Positions 8,926-18,269 of a stretch of DNA of 64,000 bases are shown piece after piece (the first letter of the stretch is position 1; each line of letters opens with the position of its first letter). The notes under the pieces are model-generated. The model was given only the letters and a program-made list of their open reading frames with translations, was not told the DNA's origin and searched no databases. Location of the stretch: assembly GCA_022843405.1 (NCBI GenBank), contig JALHNQ010000007.1:33608-97607 (forward strand), written 5' to 3'. The position numbers and the translations under genes were made by a program. The DNA comes from Methylocystis sp. GTDB lineage: Bacteria > Pseudomonadota > Alphaproteobacteria > Rhizobiales > Beijerinckiaceae.

Positions 8926-11640
8926 ATGAAAGAAAAAATCGACGCTTATTTGCTCAAGGAATTGAATCGCGAGCTCTGCGATCTCGAGCAGTATGATGTC
9001 GATCCGCGCACGCGTTTCATTTACGGGAAGGCGGTTGAGCTCTATTGGACGCTCTCGCGCCTCTTTGGCCTTGGCCGCCTGCATGACGGGCGCTGGCGGA
9101 CGCCCGATCCCGCCAAGGCGCAGGCGCTGCGCGCGCAACTCGATGGCGCGATTCCCGCTCCTGCCGAGCGCAATCGGCTGCTCATCGATATGACGGCGAC
9201 GCATCGCTTCGGCGGTCATTCGGGCGTGCAGCGCGTCGTGCGCGAAATCGCGCGCGCCTGCGTCGAAAGCGGCGCGGGGATTCCCGTCTATCTCGAAGCG
9301 GGCCGACTCCATGGCCATTTCAAACATGAGAATCTGCCTGACGAAGTTGAATTGCAGTCGGGCGACACGCTGCTCTTGCTCGATTCAGGATGGGGCTACG
9401 TCGACGAATATCCGCCGCTGTTGAGCGCGGCGCGCGAGGCTGGCGTCGAAGTCGTCGGCTGCCTCTATGACCTCATCCCTCTGCGTTATCCTGCGGCCAC
9501 CGCTCTAAAGAACAGCGCGCCTTTTGCCTCCTGGTTCGAGACAGTGCTGCTGCGGTGCGACGCGATCGTCTGCATCTCGCAAAGCGTCGCGCAGGACCTC
9601 GTCGCCTATTTGCGCGAAGAGCGCCTCGCGACGCCCGCCAATATGCGCATCGGCTGGTGGCCGCTCGGCGCGGATTTTAACGCGGACGCGCAGCGGGCGC
9701 CTTCGAAAGCCGCTGAGCAAATCGCCTCGGCTTCGACGCCATTCTTCATGAGCGTCGGCACGCTTGAGCCGCGCAAGGCCTATCCGATCGCATTGGACGC
9801 GTTCGAAATTCTCTGGTCGCAGGGTTGCGATGCGCGTTACGTCATCGTCGGCCGGCCGGGGTGGCACACGCAAGCGCTGCAACGTCGCATCCGACAGCAT
9901 AGCGAATTCGGACGCCGGCTGTTCTGGCTCGACAATGCGAGTGACGCCGATCTTTCCTATCTCTATCCGCGGGCGCGCGGTCTGATCTTTCCGTCCTTCG
10001 TCGAAGGATTCGGCATGCCGCTGATCGAAGCGGCGCATCATGGCGCGCGTATCATTGCGAGCGACATTCCGGTCTTTCGCGAAGTCGGCGGCGACAGCGT
10101 GGTCTATTTTGATCTTCTCGACGCCGAGGCGCTGGCGGCCCGCATACGCGAGGTCAGTGACGAAAGGAAGCAGACGCATCGCGGCCTCCCCGTCCTGCGT
10201 TGGCGCGACTCAAGCGCGCTGCTGACGACGATGCTGCGCGAAAACGCCTATCAGCTCGACGCGGCGTCGGTTCGCGACGTCCTTGCCCGACAGGACGTCG
10301 TTGCGCAGAAAGACAAGATCGGGGCCTATCTTCTGTCGCAGCTTTATGAGGAAGTTTGCGAGCGCGGCGGCCTGCGCCTCGATGCTCGATTTAAGGCGGC
10401 CTATGATCGCGCGCGCGAATTTTACTGGACCGTCTCGCGCTTTGTTCGCGCCGCGCGGGCCCGAGTCGGCCCGGCGCCGCAGTCGCAACAGAGGGTTCCT
10501 CCCGACTGGATGATCGTCGAGCCTAGCACAGCGCATTCCGGCCGCGGAAGGCTGTTGATCGACGTAACCACGACTTGGCGCGCCGATGTGCAGACTGGGA
10601 TCCAGCGTGTCGTGCGCGAAGTCGCGAAAGCGTCGATCGACGCGAACTGCGGTCTTCCCGTGGCGATCGTTGAAGGTCAACTAAGCTTCTTTTCGCGAGG
10701 CGCGCCGCTGCCGCAGCCGGTCGCGATCGAACTAGGCGACAGATTTCTCATGCTGGACGCCGGTTGGATTTTTGTCGAGGAATACGGCCCGGTCATGGAA
10801 TCGGTGGCCGCTCAGGGCGGAGAGATCATCGTATGTCTCTATGATCTGTTTCCCTTGGTATATGCCGCGGCCTTTCCGTTTTCGCTGCAAATGGGTTTTC
10901 GTAAATGGTTCGAGCGCGTGATCCTTCGCGCTGACCAGATCGTCGCGATCTCGCACAGCGTCGCACGCGCCTATGAGACGTATTGCGCCGAACACAATAG
11001 TGCGCGCAAGGACGGACAGACGATGCGGGTATGGTGGTTGGGCGCGGATTTCTCGAATTATGTTCAGTCGCCGCCAACGAAGCGCGCGCGCGCGATCACT
11101 GAAGCCTCCCCGCCCTTCTTCCTCAGCGTAGGAACGCTCGCGCCGAACAAGGGCCAGGCGCTCTGTCTCGCCGCTTTTGAAAAATTATGGGCAGACGGCG
11201 TCGAGGCGACATTAGTGATTGTCGGTCGACCTGGCTGGAGCACAACCGCTCTGCAGCGGCGCCTACGCGAGCACCCTGAGCAGGGACGGCGATTGTTTTG
11301 GCTCAGCGACGCGAGCGACGCCGAATTGCAGTCTTTTTATCGCAGCGCGCGCGCGGTTATCTGCGCGTCCTATGCTGAAGGGTTCGGCTTGCCTCTCATC
11401 GAGGCGGCTCACGCCGGCGCGCCCATCATTGCGAGCGACATCGAAATTTTTCATGAGGTCGGAGGCGATTCGATTGCGTATTTCAATATGCTCGACCCCG
11501 AGTCTTTGAAGGAGCGGATTGTTGAAATGCTCGCATCGCCAAGGCGCGCGCATCCGCTGCCGGCGCTCTCGTGGAAGGAATCGACGCAGAGGCTCTTGGA
11601 TACGGTTGTCGGCGCGCAGGTTCGCGACGCCGCGCTCTAA
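8926..11640 (+). CDS. Double-module glycosyltransferase (tandem GT4)
   Basis: A 904-residue protein made of two full copies of one unit of about 450 residues. Each unit starts with a helical lead (KIDAYLLKELNRELC and KIGAYLLSQLYEEVC), then LLIDMT/LLIDVT, SGVQRVVRE or TGIQRVVRE, SVGTL with P-K or P-N-K, and ends in the GT4 donor motif EGFGMPLIEAA / EGFGLPLIEAA followed by IIASDI. Motif positions are near residues 275 and 355 in the first copy and 733 and 814 in the second. Both copies keep the donor-binding acidic residues, so both are probably active. The ATG at 8926 has GGAGG five to ten bases upstream, better than the in-frame ATG at 8824. It probably builds a repeating or two-sugar part of a surface glycan. 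Confidence 0.85.
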   Translation: MKEKIDAYLLKELNRELCDLEQYDVDPRTRFIYGKAVELYWTLSRLFGLGRLHDGRWRTPDPAKAQALRAQLDGAIPAPAERNRLLIDMTATHRFGGHSGVQRVVREIARACVESGAGIPVYLEAGRLHGHFKHENLPDEVELQSGDTLLLLDSGWGYVDEYPPLLSAAREAGVEVVGCLYDLIPLRYPAATALKNSAPFASWFETVLLRCDAIVCISQSVAQDLVAYLREERLATPANMRIGWWPLGADFNADAQRAPSKAAEQIASASTPFFMSVGTLEPRKAYPIALDAFEILWSQGCDARYVIVGRPGWHTQALQRRIRQHSEFGRRLFWLDNASDADLSYLYPRARGLIFPSFVEGFGMPLIEAAHHGARIIASDIPVFREVGGDSVVYFDLLDAEALAARIREVSDERKQTHRGLPVLRWRDSSALLTTMLRENAYQLDAASVRDVLARQDVVAQKDKIGAYLLSQLYEEVCERGGLRLDARFKAAYDRAREFYWTVSRFVRAARARVGPAPQSQQRVPPDWMIVEPSTAHSGRGRLLIDVTTTWRADVQTGIQRVVREVAKASIDANCGLPVAIVEGQLSFFSRGAPLPQPVAIELGDRFLMLDAGWIFVEEYGPVMESVAAQGGEIIVCLYDLFPLVYAAAFPFSLQMGFRKWFERVILRADQIVAISHSVARAYETYCAEHNSARKDGQTMRVWWLGADFSNYVQSPPTKRARAITEASPPFFLSVGTLAPNKGQALCLAAFEKLWADGVEATLVIVGRPGWSTTALQRRLREHPEQGRRLFWLSDASDAELQSFYRSARAVICASYAEGFGLPLIEAAHAGAPIIASDIEIFHEVGGDSIAYFNMLDPESLKERIVEMLASPRRAHPLPALSWKESTQRLLDTVVGAQVRDAAL

Positions 11641-11698
11641 GTTCTTGAACTGACCTATCCTCGACGCCGAACCGGCAGCCGCTTCGCGGGATAGCGCT

Positions 11699-12664
11699 CT
11701 AATTTTCCTGCGCCGACGCGGGAAGCTCTAAGCTGATCCCGTGCATCTTGAGATGCGCCCAATTCTTGAGGTCCTTCACGGTAAAGCCCTTCAAGAATGG
11801 ATTTCCGTTGACGATTTTTTCGCGGGTTCTGGCCGGCTGTCCGTCGACGCTGGCGATCACCGTCGCCGCATCGACCTCTTCTGGAGCGGACAGGATCGCC
11901 GCCGCGCCGCCCGGTCCGGCGAAATGCGCCAAATAAAGCGATCCGGGCGTGACCGGCAGACCCTTCTTCATCAGGATTGAGGTGTTTTCCTCGACATAGC
12001 GCGCCGTCATTTCTCGCGAGAGCCCGGGGTCCTTGCGCAAGCCGAGAATTTCATTGTCGCTCATCGCGCCGGCCAGGTCGGGACGGTGTTTCTTGATCAG
12101 CGCCATCCATGTGGCGTTGATGAATTGTCCCAGTCCGGCCGCCGAAGAGAATTTGTTTCGCGCGTCGGCATTTCCCTGCGACTCGGACATTATGATCCGG
12201 TCGACCAAACCTTTGAGCGACGACGCGGCGTGATCGGGAAACAGCGCAAAATGGATGTCGTGAAAATGCAGTTTCAATCCGAATCCGACCGCAAAAATCA
12301 AAAGCAGAGCGAGGGGAGAAACGCGGATGCCGTGATCGTCGCGGGCGCGCTTGCGAGGAGAAGCGAAACTTTCATCCTTAAAGGGCGCGCTCAGGCTGAT
12401 GTATTCCGCCGACTGGGGCTGTAATCGATGACCGCTTTTGAGAGAGGACAACAGGTCTTGCAACGCGCGGTCGTCAAATCCGAGATTGATTTTGATCTCG
12501 AGCTTTCCTGGGACGTCTGAGGTCTCGCAAGCGGTGACCAATGTCGCAGGCGCGCATGCCGAGATTGCGACCGCGGTCTCCAAGTCTGACGGCGCGGCTC
12601 TCTCCTCGCGCGCCGGCTTCTCGTCGTCGGCGGACGTCTCGTTTGGCGCGCCTAACTCGTCCAT
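11699..12664 (-). CDS. Membrane-anchored lytic transglycosylase (SLT-like)
   Basis: A 321-residue protein. Residues 1-115 are acidic and low in complexity, a membrane segment follows at about 117-133 (LALLLIFAVGFGLKLHF), and the C-terminal half is a goose-type lysozyme/SLT fold. The catalytic glutamate is probably Glu161 in MSESQGNA, followed by the family signature AAGLGQF at about 175-181. It should cut peptidoglycan glycan strands in the periplasm, with the N-terminal part in the cytoplasm. The unusually long N-terminal region may bind a partner. It converges with the glycosyltransferase gene and is divergent from the patatin gene across about 270 bp in which I see no other gene. Confidence 0.75.
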   Translation of the reverse strand: MDELGAPNETSADDEKPAREERAAPSDLETAVAISACAPATLVTACETSDVPGKLEIKINLGFDDRALQDLLSSLKSGHRLQPQSAEYISLSAPFKDESFASPRKRARDDHGIRVSPLALLLIFAVGFGLKLHFHDIHFALFPDHAASSLKGLVDRIIMSESQGNADARNKFSSAAGLGQFINATWMALIKKHRPDLAGAMSDNEILGLRKDPGLSREMTARYVEENTSILMKKGLPVTPGSLYLAHFAGPGGAAAILSAPEEVDAATVIASVDGQPARTREKIVNGNPFLKGFTVKDLKNWAHLKMHGISLELPASAQEN

Positions 12665-12932
12665 TGCGCTGCTCCTCGCCTGCGCGACGAATGTCGAATG
12701 AGGGGAGCAGCATCCGGTTATGAAAGCGTAAACGACGGCGGGCGCGAGGAGCTTGCGCGGCGAAGAGGCCAGCAGAAGCGTCGGCGCCTGAAAATTCGCC
12801 TCATTCCTCTGAACCCGTCGCCGCCGGCTTGTCTAGTCGCAGCGTTTCGAACTAGGTTTAGCGGCGGCGGTCGCGGCTGCGATGCTGACGGCTGCTGATA
12901 ATTGCGATGAAATGCTGATTTTGGAGAAGGAT

Positions 12933-15311
12933 ATGAACGCGGACGCGACACGAGATTTTCCGTTTGTTTTCAGAAGAGAGACTGAGGTTATCAACGAGCG
13001 TCGGCGGAAATTGGAACGGCCGGAAATTCCGACCGTCAACGTTAAGCCGACAACGGAGCATGAACTCGTCGGCCTGGCGCTTTCCGGCGGCGGCGTCAGA
13101 TGCGCCGCCTTCTGTATGGGCGCGCTGCAGGGTCTTGACAGCGCCCGACTGATCAATCGGCTGGATTATCTTTCAACCGTTTCGGGCGGCGGCTACATCG
13201 GCTCGGCGATGACGCTCGCCATGTCAAAAGATGGCGGCAAGTTTCCCTTCGATCCGGCGAACAGCTTTGACGGCGAAACCCGCCACACCAAGCATATTCG
13301 GGATAATTCGCGCTATCTCGTGCCCAATGGGCTACGATCGGTTCCCGTTTTCGCGGCGATTTATTTTAGAGGGCTGCTCACTGGCGCGCTGATTGTTCTC
13401 CCGATCCTGCTTGCGCTTGCGGCGCTTACCATCTTCTTTATCCCGACCTATAGCGATCTGGATTCGAGTGGCTTTCTTGGAGGCAAACTGGCCGGGCTCC
13501 TCGGCGACAACCCGTTTCCAATCACGACCGCCGTGAGTTTGTTCATTGCGGGACTGCTGATTGTCTACGCACTGGCGGCGCATGGGCCGCCGAGAGACAT
13601 CCGCCGGCCGATCGCCGCAATATTCGGCGCGATCGTCACTCTTATTCTGGTGGCGCTTATTGTCGAAATACAGCCGATATTTATCCTTGCCCAGTTCGAC
13701 AGGGGCGGCGCGAGCGGCGCCGTCGCCAAGGGCATTCTCGAATTGTCAAAATACTATTCCACGGTTGCGGCGATCGCGAGCCCGATCGTCGTGCCATTTA
13801 TGAATCTGATTGCGAAGTCAGCGGTCGATCAGAAAAAGAACAAGCTGACCCAAAAGGCGATGAAGTTCGCCAGCAAGCTCGTGATTTATATTGTCGCGCT
13901 CTTTATCCCCTTGGGTCTATGGTTGATCTATATTCAGCTTTCATATTGGGGAATTTCGTCGTCGGCCGACCACTGGAGTTATTTGTACGCTCCCAAATTT
14001 CTTCAGTCGCTCTTCGGCGCTGCTCAATTGGCCACTGGGGATAGGATCATCGCTGGCTCTTGGGGCGCGCACATCACGCCCTCAGTGATCGTCTATCTGG
14101 GAATAGCGCTCCCGATTTTCCTTTTCGTTTGGTATTTTATCGACGTCAACGCGAACTCCTTGCATCAATTCTACCGGGATCGGCTGGTCGACGCCTTTCT
14201 CCTCGATCCAACAAAAAACTGGGATGAGATAAACAAAAACAGGAATGTCGCCGCGAATGATTTTCCACTCACCGATATTTCAAGCGTCTACACGCCTTAT
14301 CACCTCATCAACACCACCCTCAACGTGCCGGGATCGCCCAGGGCGAACCGCCGTGGCCGCAATGGAGATTTCTTCCTGCTGAGCCGAAATTTTGTCGGCA
14401 GCGAAGTCACCGGCTATGTCGAAACCGCGGCTGTTAAGGACTTTTGGGCCGGGGACATCGGCACCGCCATGGCGATTTCGGGGGCGGCGGCGGCGCCCAA
14501 TATGGGCATCGCGTCCTTGCGTCCGCTCGCCTTTACGCTGGCGCTCCTCAATGTGCGCCTCGGGCGATGGTTCCCGAACCCGCAACAGCTGAGCAAATTT
14601 GGTAAGCATCGAAACTGGCCCCGGCCGCGCTACTTCCTCGCAGAGGCTCTATTTCGCACTCGGGAAAGCTTCAGATACGTCTTCCTCAGCGACGGCGGCC
14701 ACATCGACAATCTCGGCGTCTATGAATTGCTTCGCCGGCGCGCCGCGGTCATCGTTGTCGTCGACGGTGAAGCAGACGGAGGAATGGACTTTCCCTCGCT
14801 CGTGCAGCTTCAGCGACTCGCACGCATCGACCTTGGCATCCGCATCCGCCTGCCCTGGGGCGAGATTAAACGTCACACCAGAGAGACTAGCGACGAAATC
14901 GCCGCGGAACAGGGGCGGACCCAGAACCCCGGCCCGCATGCGGCGATCGGGATCATCGAATATCCCGGCGAAACCCCTGATCAATCGGAATTGGGCGTAT
15001 TGATTTATCTGAAAGCGTCGTTGACCGGCGACGAAAACGACTATGTGACCGATTACAAGAAACGCAATCCTGACTTCCCGCATGAAACGACGCTCAATCA
15101 GTTTTTCACCGAGGAGCAGTTCGAGGTCTATCGCGCATTGGGATTTCATATTTCCAATCGGCTGTTCACCGGGCAAGACTGCGCCATGGTCGAGCCTGCG
15201 CTGAACGCCAAGGAGACGCAGTCGTTCAAAAGGGCCGAACAGCTCTTGAACGTCACTTTCAGGACATGTCCGCCGTCGTCCGTGAAGACCGCGGCTGAGG
15301 CGACGGCGTAA
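12933..15311 (+). CDS. Patatin-like phospholipase with internal membrane helices
   Basis: A 792-residue protein. The patatin oxyanion motif SGGGVR is at about 51-56 and the nucleophile is Ser84 in STVSGGGYIG. The dyad aspartate lies far downstream in FLSDGGHIDNLG (near residue 590). Between them lie about five hydrophobic segments (for example GALIVLPILLALAALTIFF and LVIYIVALFIPLGLWLIYI), so the catalytic domain appears to be split by a membrane region. Patatins hydrolyse acyl esters of phospholipids; this one is probably an inner-membrane enzyme with a cytoplasmic active site. I chose the ATG at 12933 because GGAG ends six bases before it. A coiled-coil membrane protein follows. Confidence 0.8.
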   Translation: MNADATRDFPFVFRRETEVINERRRKLERPEIPTVNVKPTTEHELVGLALSGGGVRCAAFCMGALQGLDSARLINRLDYLSTVSGGGYIGSAMTLAMSKDGGKFPFDPANSFDGETRHTKHIRDNSRYLVPNGLRSVPVFAAIYFRGLLTGALIVLPILLALAALTIFFIPTYSDLDSSGFLGGKLAGLLGDNPFPITTAVSLFIAGLLIVYALAAHGPPRDIRRPIAAIFGAIVTLILVALIVEIQPIFILAQFDRGGASGAVAKGILELSKYYSTVAAIASPIVVPFMNLIAKSAVDQKKNKLTQKAMKFASKLVIYIVALFIPLGLWLIYIQLSYWGISSSADHWSYLYAPKFLQSLFGAAQLATGDRIIAGSWGAHITPSVIVYLGIALPIFLFVWYFIDVNANSLHQFYRDRLVDAFLLDPTKNWDEINKNRNVAANDFPLTDISSVYTPYHLINTTLNVPGSPRANRRGRNGDFFLLSRNFVGSEVTGYVETAAVKDFWAGDIGTAMAISGAAAAPNMGIASLRPLAFTLALLNVRLGRWFPNPQQLSKFGKHRNWPRPRYFLAEALFRTRESFRYVFLSDGGHIDNLGVYELLRRRAAVIVVVDGEADGGMDFPSLVQLQRLARIDLGIRIRLPWGEIKRHTRETSDEIAAEQGRTQNPGPHAAIGIIEYPGETPDQSELGVLIYLKASLTGDENDYVTDYKKRNPDFPHETTLNQFFTEEQFEVYRALGFHISNRLFTGQDCAMVEPALNAKETQSFKRAEQLLNVTFRTCPPSSVKTAAEATA

Positions 15312-15445
15312 CGGCTGCGGGGTCTCGTCGCCAGCAAGTGGAAAAGGGGTTTGCGTCGTCGCGGCGCCGGCCGCAACCCGCGTTAATCGATTTTCAAGCA
15401 ATCGGCGTGACGCTCGAAAATCTTGCACAGATGCGATCTTTCGCC

Positions 15446-16189
15446 ATGACCGAGCAAATGGGAATAGCCGCCTTCGACTTCGGCCCGGCCGCGTCTCATG
15501 CCGCCGATGGTCCGGAGTTGAGGGCCGAGCGCTCGGACGCGGCGATTTCGGCGCCTATCTCGGATAATCCCGCGACGCCTGCTGCAGAAAGGCCGCATGC
15601 GGCGATCAAGGACGCCGTGATCTACGGCTCTCGGCTTTTGTGGGCGGCGCTGCTCTACGGCGCCGCGGGCCTCGCCGGCTGGCTGATTGCCGAAGCCGCA
15701 TGGCCGACGCTCTCCGCGATGCCCGGCCTCGTCAGGACGATCGCGACGCAGGACAGCGCCGATCGCGCCGCCTTGCTGCGCACGACGCAGAAAATGGAAG
15801 AGGAGATCCGGGCGCTGCGCGCCGAGATGGAGACGATGAGGACTTCAATGCAGACGGCGACGCCGTCAGCCGACGCCGTCGAGAATATCGGCAGGCGTAT
15901 TGACGCAATGAAGACGGAGACCGGCGCCGCGATCGGCGCGCTTTCCAGTCGGGTAGAGGGCCTTCAACGCGACGTCGCCGCCAAGCCGGCGCAGACCGGC
16001 GAGCGATCCGAACCAACCGAGCGACCCGTCGTCGAATCGAGCCCGCCGCGACGCACGACCGTCTCCGCTACGGTGAAAGTCGGCGAGGGGCTGCGCCGGC
16101 CTAAAGCGCGGCGCGGCGACGCCTTCGAGCCGTCGAAATATCCCAACGCGCCCGGCGCGCCGCGTCCGCTGGGCGCCTACGCGCGGTAG
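15446..16189 (+). CDS. Hypothetical membrane protein with coiled coil
   Basis: About 247 residues from the ATG at 15446; in-frame ATGs at 15338 and 15431 are alternatives and no ribosome-binding site decides. One membrane segment is visible (LWAALLYGAAGLAGWLIAEA), then a charged coiled coil (KMEEEIRALRAEMETMRTS and continuing) and a proline/arginine-rich tail. The order resembles other alphaproteobacterial single-pass envelope proteins, but I cannot name a family. It follows the patatin gene by about 130 bp on the same strand and ends near the convergent AIM24-like gene. The function is unknown; it may be a spacer or scaffold between inner membrane and periplasm. Confidence 0.55.
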   Translation: MTEQMGIAAFDFGPAASHAADGPELRAERSDAAISAPISDNPATPAAERPHAAIKDAVIYGSRLLWAALLYGAAGLAGWLIAEAAWPTLSAMPGLVRTIATQDSADRAALLRTTQKMEEEIRALRAEMETMRTSMQTATPSADAVENIGRRIDAMKTETGAAIGALSSRVEGLQRDVAAKPAQTGERSEPTERPVVESSPPRRTTVSATVKVGEGLRRPKARRGDAFEPSKYPNAPGAPRPLGAYAR

Positions 16190-16202
16190 GTCAGCTTTCG
16201 CT

Positions 16203-17243
16203 CTAATGACCCAGCGATAAATGCGACAGACGGAAGATGCTGGAGAGGAACTTTATCGCGAAACCAACGAGACCCGAGCCGCCATAAAAGTCGCTCTTGT
16301 TCAGTTGGATGAAAACATGCGCCGGCATGTCGGAGTCGTTGGTCAATTCGCACAGGAAGAATCCTTCGCGGGCGCGTATAGATTCGAAAAGGATTTTCGT
16401 GGCCGCGGCAAATTCGCGAAGCCGCATGCGGAACGAACTATCGCGTGGCGATGTCATCGACGCCGAGACGAGCCCATTCGCTCTGGAGTGACCGAGTTGG
16501 ATTACAGCGACCCGGCGATCTTCAGGATGCGCCTGACTCGTTGGCCGCAACTTCGAAAAGATATTCGCGGTCGCGGCGATGACGTTGCCAAGAGCGTAGT
16601 CGCGACTCTCTCCGGGTTCGATTCTCTCGCGCCAAATCAACGTTTTTCCGGCGAGACATAAGATCGCGGGCGTCGACAGATCGTCAGTCGGGTGGGCTTG
16701 ATAGACATAAGGCGCTCGCGCCCAACTCATCGTCGACGCGTCGCATGGAACGGAACGAATCGCAACATTCGAGGATGAGCAAAGATAGGCGGGCTGGAGA
16801 AAGAGAAGAGGCGGCGAATTGTCTCGCGCCAATCTCGTCAGATCGATCTTCTCGACGACGTTGCCCTCGCCGGCGGTGAGCAAAATCTCTCTTTGTTTCT
16901 GCGATGCGGCGATGCGATTGAGTTTCACGTCGCCGCCGCCAAAGCACACGTAGAGGATCGTGGCGAACTCATTCGCGATCCAGGAGCGCTTCGGCACATG
17001 ATGCGGAGTCTGGCGCGGAATCGTCCGCGTTCCCGGCCATCGGCAAACGGACCTGCTGGGCCGATCAAAAAAAGACGTTTCTGGCCCGAGCGTCACCACG
17101 AGTCCCTCTCTCGCGTCCAATAAGCGAAAGTCGCATTCCCCTTGCTGTAAGGAGATTCGTTCGGGAGTGAAAAATGGGTTGCGCATGAACGTGCGCAGCC
17201 CGAAATCGATAAAGTCGATTGGCGTCATATACATGTGCGACAT
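16203..17243 (-). CDS. Possible AIM24-family protein
   Basis: A 346-residue protein with no signal or membrane helix. The centre resembles AIM24 proteins: a glycine/beta stretch (ILLTAGEGNVVEKIDL), then LFLQPAYLCSSSNVAI, and later a segment with the layout GKTLIWRERIEPGES, like the second AIM24 half-repeat (gly/thr strand, then PGE). AIM24 is a beta-barrel family of unclear biochemical function found in bacteria and mitochondria. The N-terminal 100 and C-terminal 60 residues do not match what I know of the family. The codon use is less GC-biased than that of its neighbours. Family assignment is by eye and moderate at best; the start could also be one of the near downstream ATGs (17234, 17228). 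Confidence 0.5.
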   Translation of the reverse strand: MSHMYMTPIDFIDFGLRTFMRNPFFTPERISLQQGECDFRLLDAREGLVVTLGPETSFFDRPSRSVCRWPGTRTIPRQTPHHVPKRSWIANEFATILYVCFGGGDVKLNRIAASQKQREILLTAGEGNVVEKIDLTRLARDNSPPLLFLQPAYLCSSSNVAIRSVPCDASTMSWARAPYVYQAHPTDDLSTPAILCLAGKTLIWRERIEPGESRDYALGNVIAATANIFSKLRPTSQAHPEDRRVAVIQLGHSRANGLVSASMTSPRDSSFRMRLREFAAATKILFESIRAREGFFLCELTNDSDMPAHVFIQLNKSDFYGGSGLVGFAIKFLSSIFRLSHLSLGH

Positions 17244-17440
17244 CCTTCAGCCAATCATCGAAGATTTTGAATATGGGAGGATCGTCGCTTCGTGTGATCG
17301 TATGGTTACGTTCGTGAAGCGATCGCCTCTATAACGCGGCTTGCCGGTTTTCGTTCCGAGCCAGTCCAGACAAGGCCTTGGACGAAACGCGCGATATTTG
17401 ATCATAGCTCATTAATATTAAATGATTAAATCAACGGAGA

Positions 17441-17525
17441 TGGTGCCCCTGGCCGGAGTCGAACCAGCACTCCTTGCGGAACTCGATTTTGAGTCGAGCG
17501 CGTCTACCAATTCCGCCACAGGGGC
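17441..17525 (-). tRNA. tRNA-Leu(CAA)
   Basis: The leftward strand folds as a class II tRNA. The acceptor stem GCCCCTG pairs with CAGGGGC, and the D-arm region reads GGCGGAATTGGTAGACGCG. The anticodon stem CTCGA/TCGAG holds the loop CTCAAAA with anticodon CAA, a variable arm follows, and the T-arm contains GGTTCGACTCC. The CCA end is encoded (17441-17443) with A as discriminator. It reads UUG codons. The AT-rich stretch at 17401-17430 just downstream has no clear hairpin. Confidence 0.95.
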
Positions 17526-17658
17526 TTCTCGCCGGCAGGCAAGCCGTCGAAGCGGCGCGGATATTAGCGGCGGCGCGGCGCCCGTCAACCCGCAGAAACT
17601 TCTTTCCGCTGACGATACGTGCTATGCGCGTGGCGCGCCTGCCCAACCTCGGAAACGA

Positions 17659-18237
17659 ATGAAAAAACTCTACGATTGGACTATGTCGCTCGCCGCAAGC
17701 CGGCACGCGCCCTTCGCGCTTGGCGCGATCGCTTTTGCCGAGAGCTCCTTCTTCCCGGTGCCGCCGGACGTGATCCTCATCCCGATGACGCTCGCCGAGC
17801 CCAAGAAGGCCTGGTATTTCGCCGGAATCTGCACGCTCGCCTCGGTCGCGGGCGGGGCGCTCGGCTATGCCTTCGGCGCTCTCTTTTATGACACGATCGG
17901 CCAGTGGCTGATCAATCTCTATGGCTATGCCGAGAAGATGGAGGCGCTGCGCGCCTTCTATGCGCAATGGGGCGCGATTTTCATTCTGGTCAAGGGCTTC
18001 ACACCGATTCCCTATAAACTCGTGACCATCGTTTCGGGGCTTCTCGCCTATAATTTCCCGCTGTTCATCTTGCTGTCGATCATGACGCGCGGCGCGCGGT
18101 TCTTCGTGCTGGCGGCGGCGATCAATCATTTCGGCGATCCGATCCGCTCAAGGCTCGAAAGCCATTTCGGACTGTTCATGGGCTCGCTCGCGGTGATCGT
18201 CGTCGCCGGCTTCGCTCTGGCCGCCAAGATGTTTTGA
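17659..18237 (+). CDS. YqaA/DedA-type membrane protein
   Basis: A 192-residue inner-membrane protein of the SNARE-associated (DedA/VTT) superfamily, closest in pattern to YqaA. The conserved N-terminal segment FAESSFFPVPPDVILIPM is present, followed by GGALGYAFG, and the second half has the re-entrant motif VKGFTPIPYKLVTIVSG. DedA-superfamily proteins are linked to lipid-carrier or phospholipid translocation and membrane homeostasis. The reading frame is open further upstream across the tRNA, but the ATG at 17659 after GGAAACGA fits the family N-terminus. dsbB follows at once, so the two probably form an operon. Confidence 0.85.
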   Translation: MKKLYDWTMSLAASRHAPFALGAIAFAESSFFPVPPDVILIPMTLAEPKKAWYFAGICTLASVAGGALGYAFGALFYDTIGQWLINLYGYAEKMEALRAFYAQWGAIFILVKGFTPIPYKLVTIVSGLLAYNFPLFILLSIMTRGARFFVLAAAINHFGDPIRSRLESHFGLFMGSLAVIVVAGFALAAKMF

Positions 18238-18269
18238 ACGGGCGTCCGGACGATGACTTGGTCAGACGA

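Noticed and set aside
17422..17658. N-terminal extension of the YqaA-like protein through the tRNA
   Set aside because: It would read through tRNA-Leu on the other strand; the family starts at 17659.
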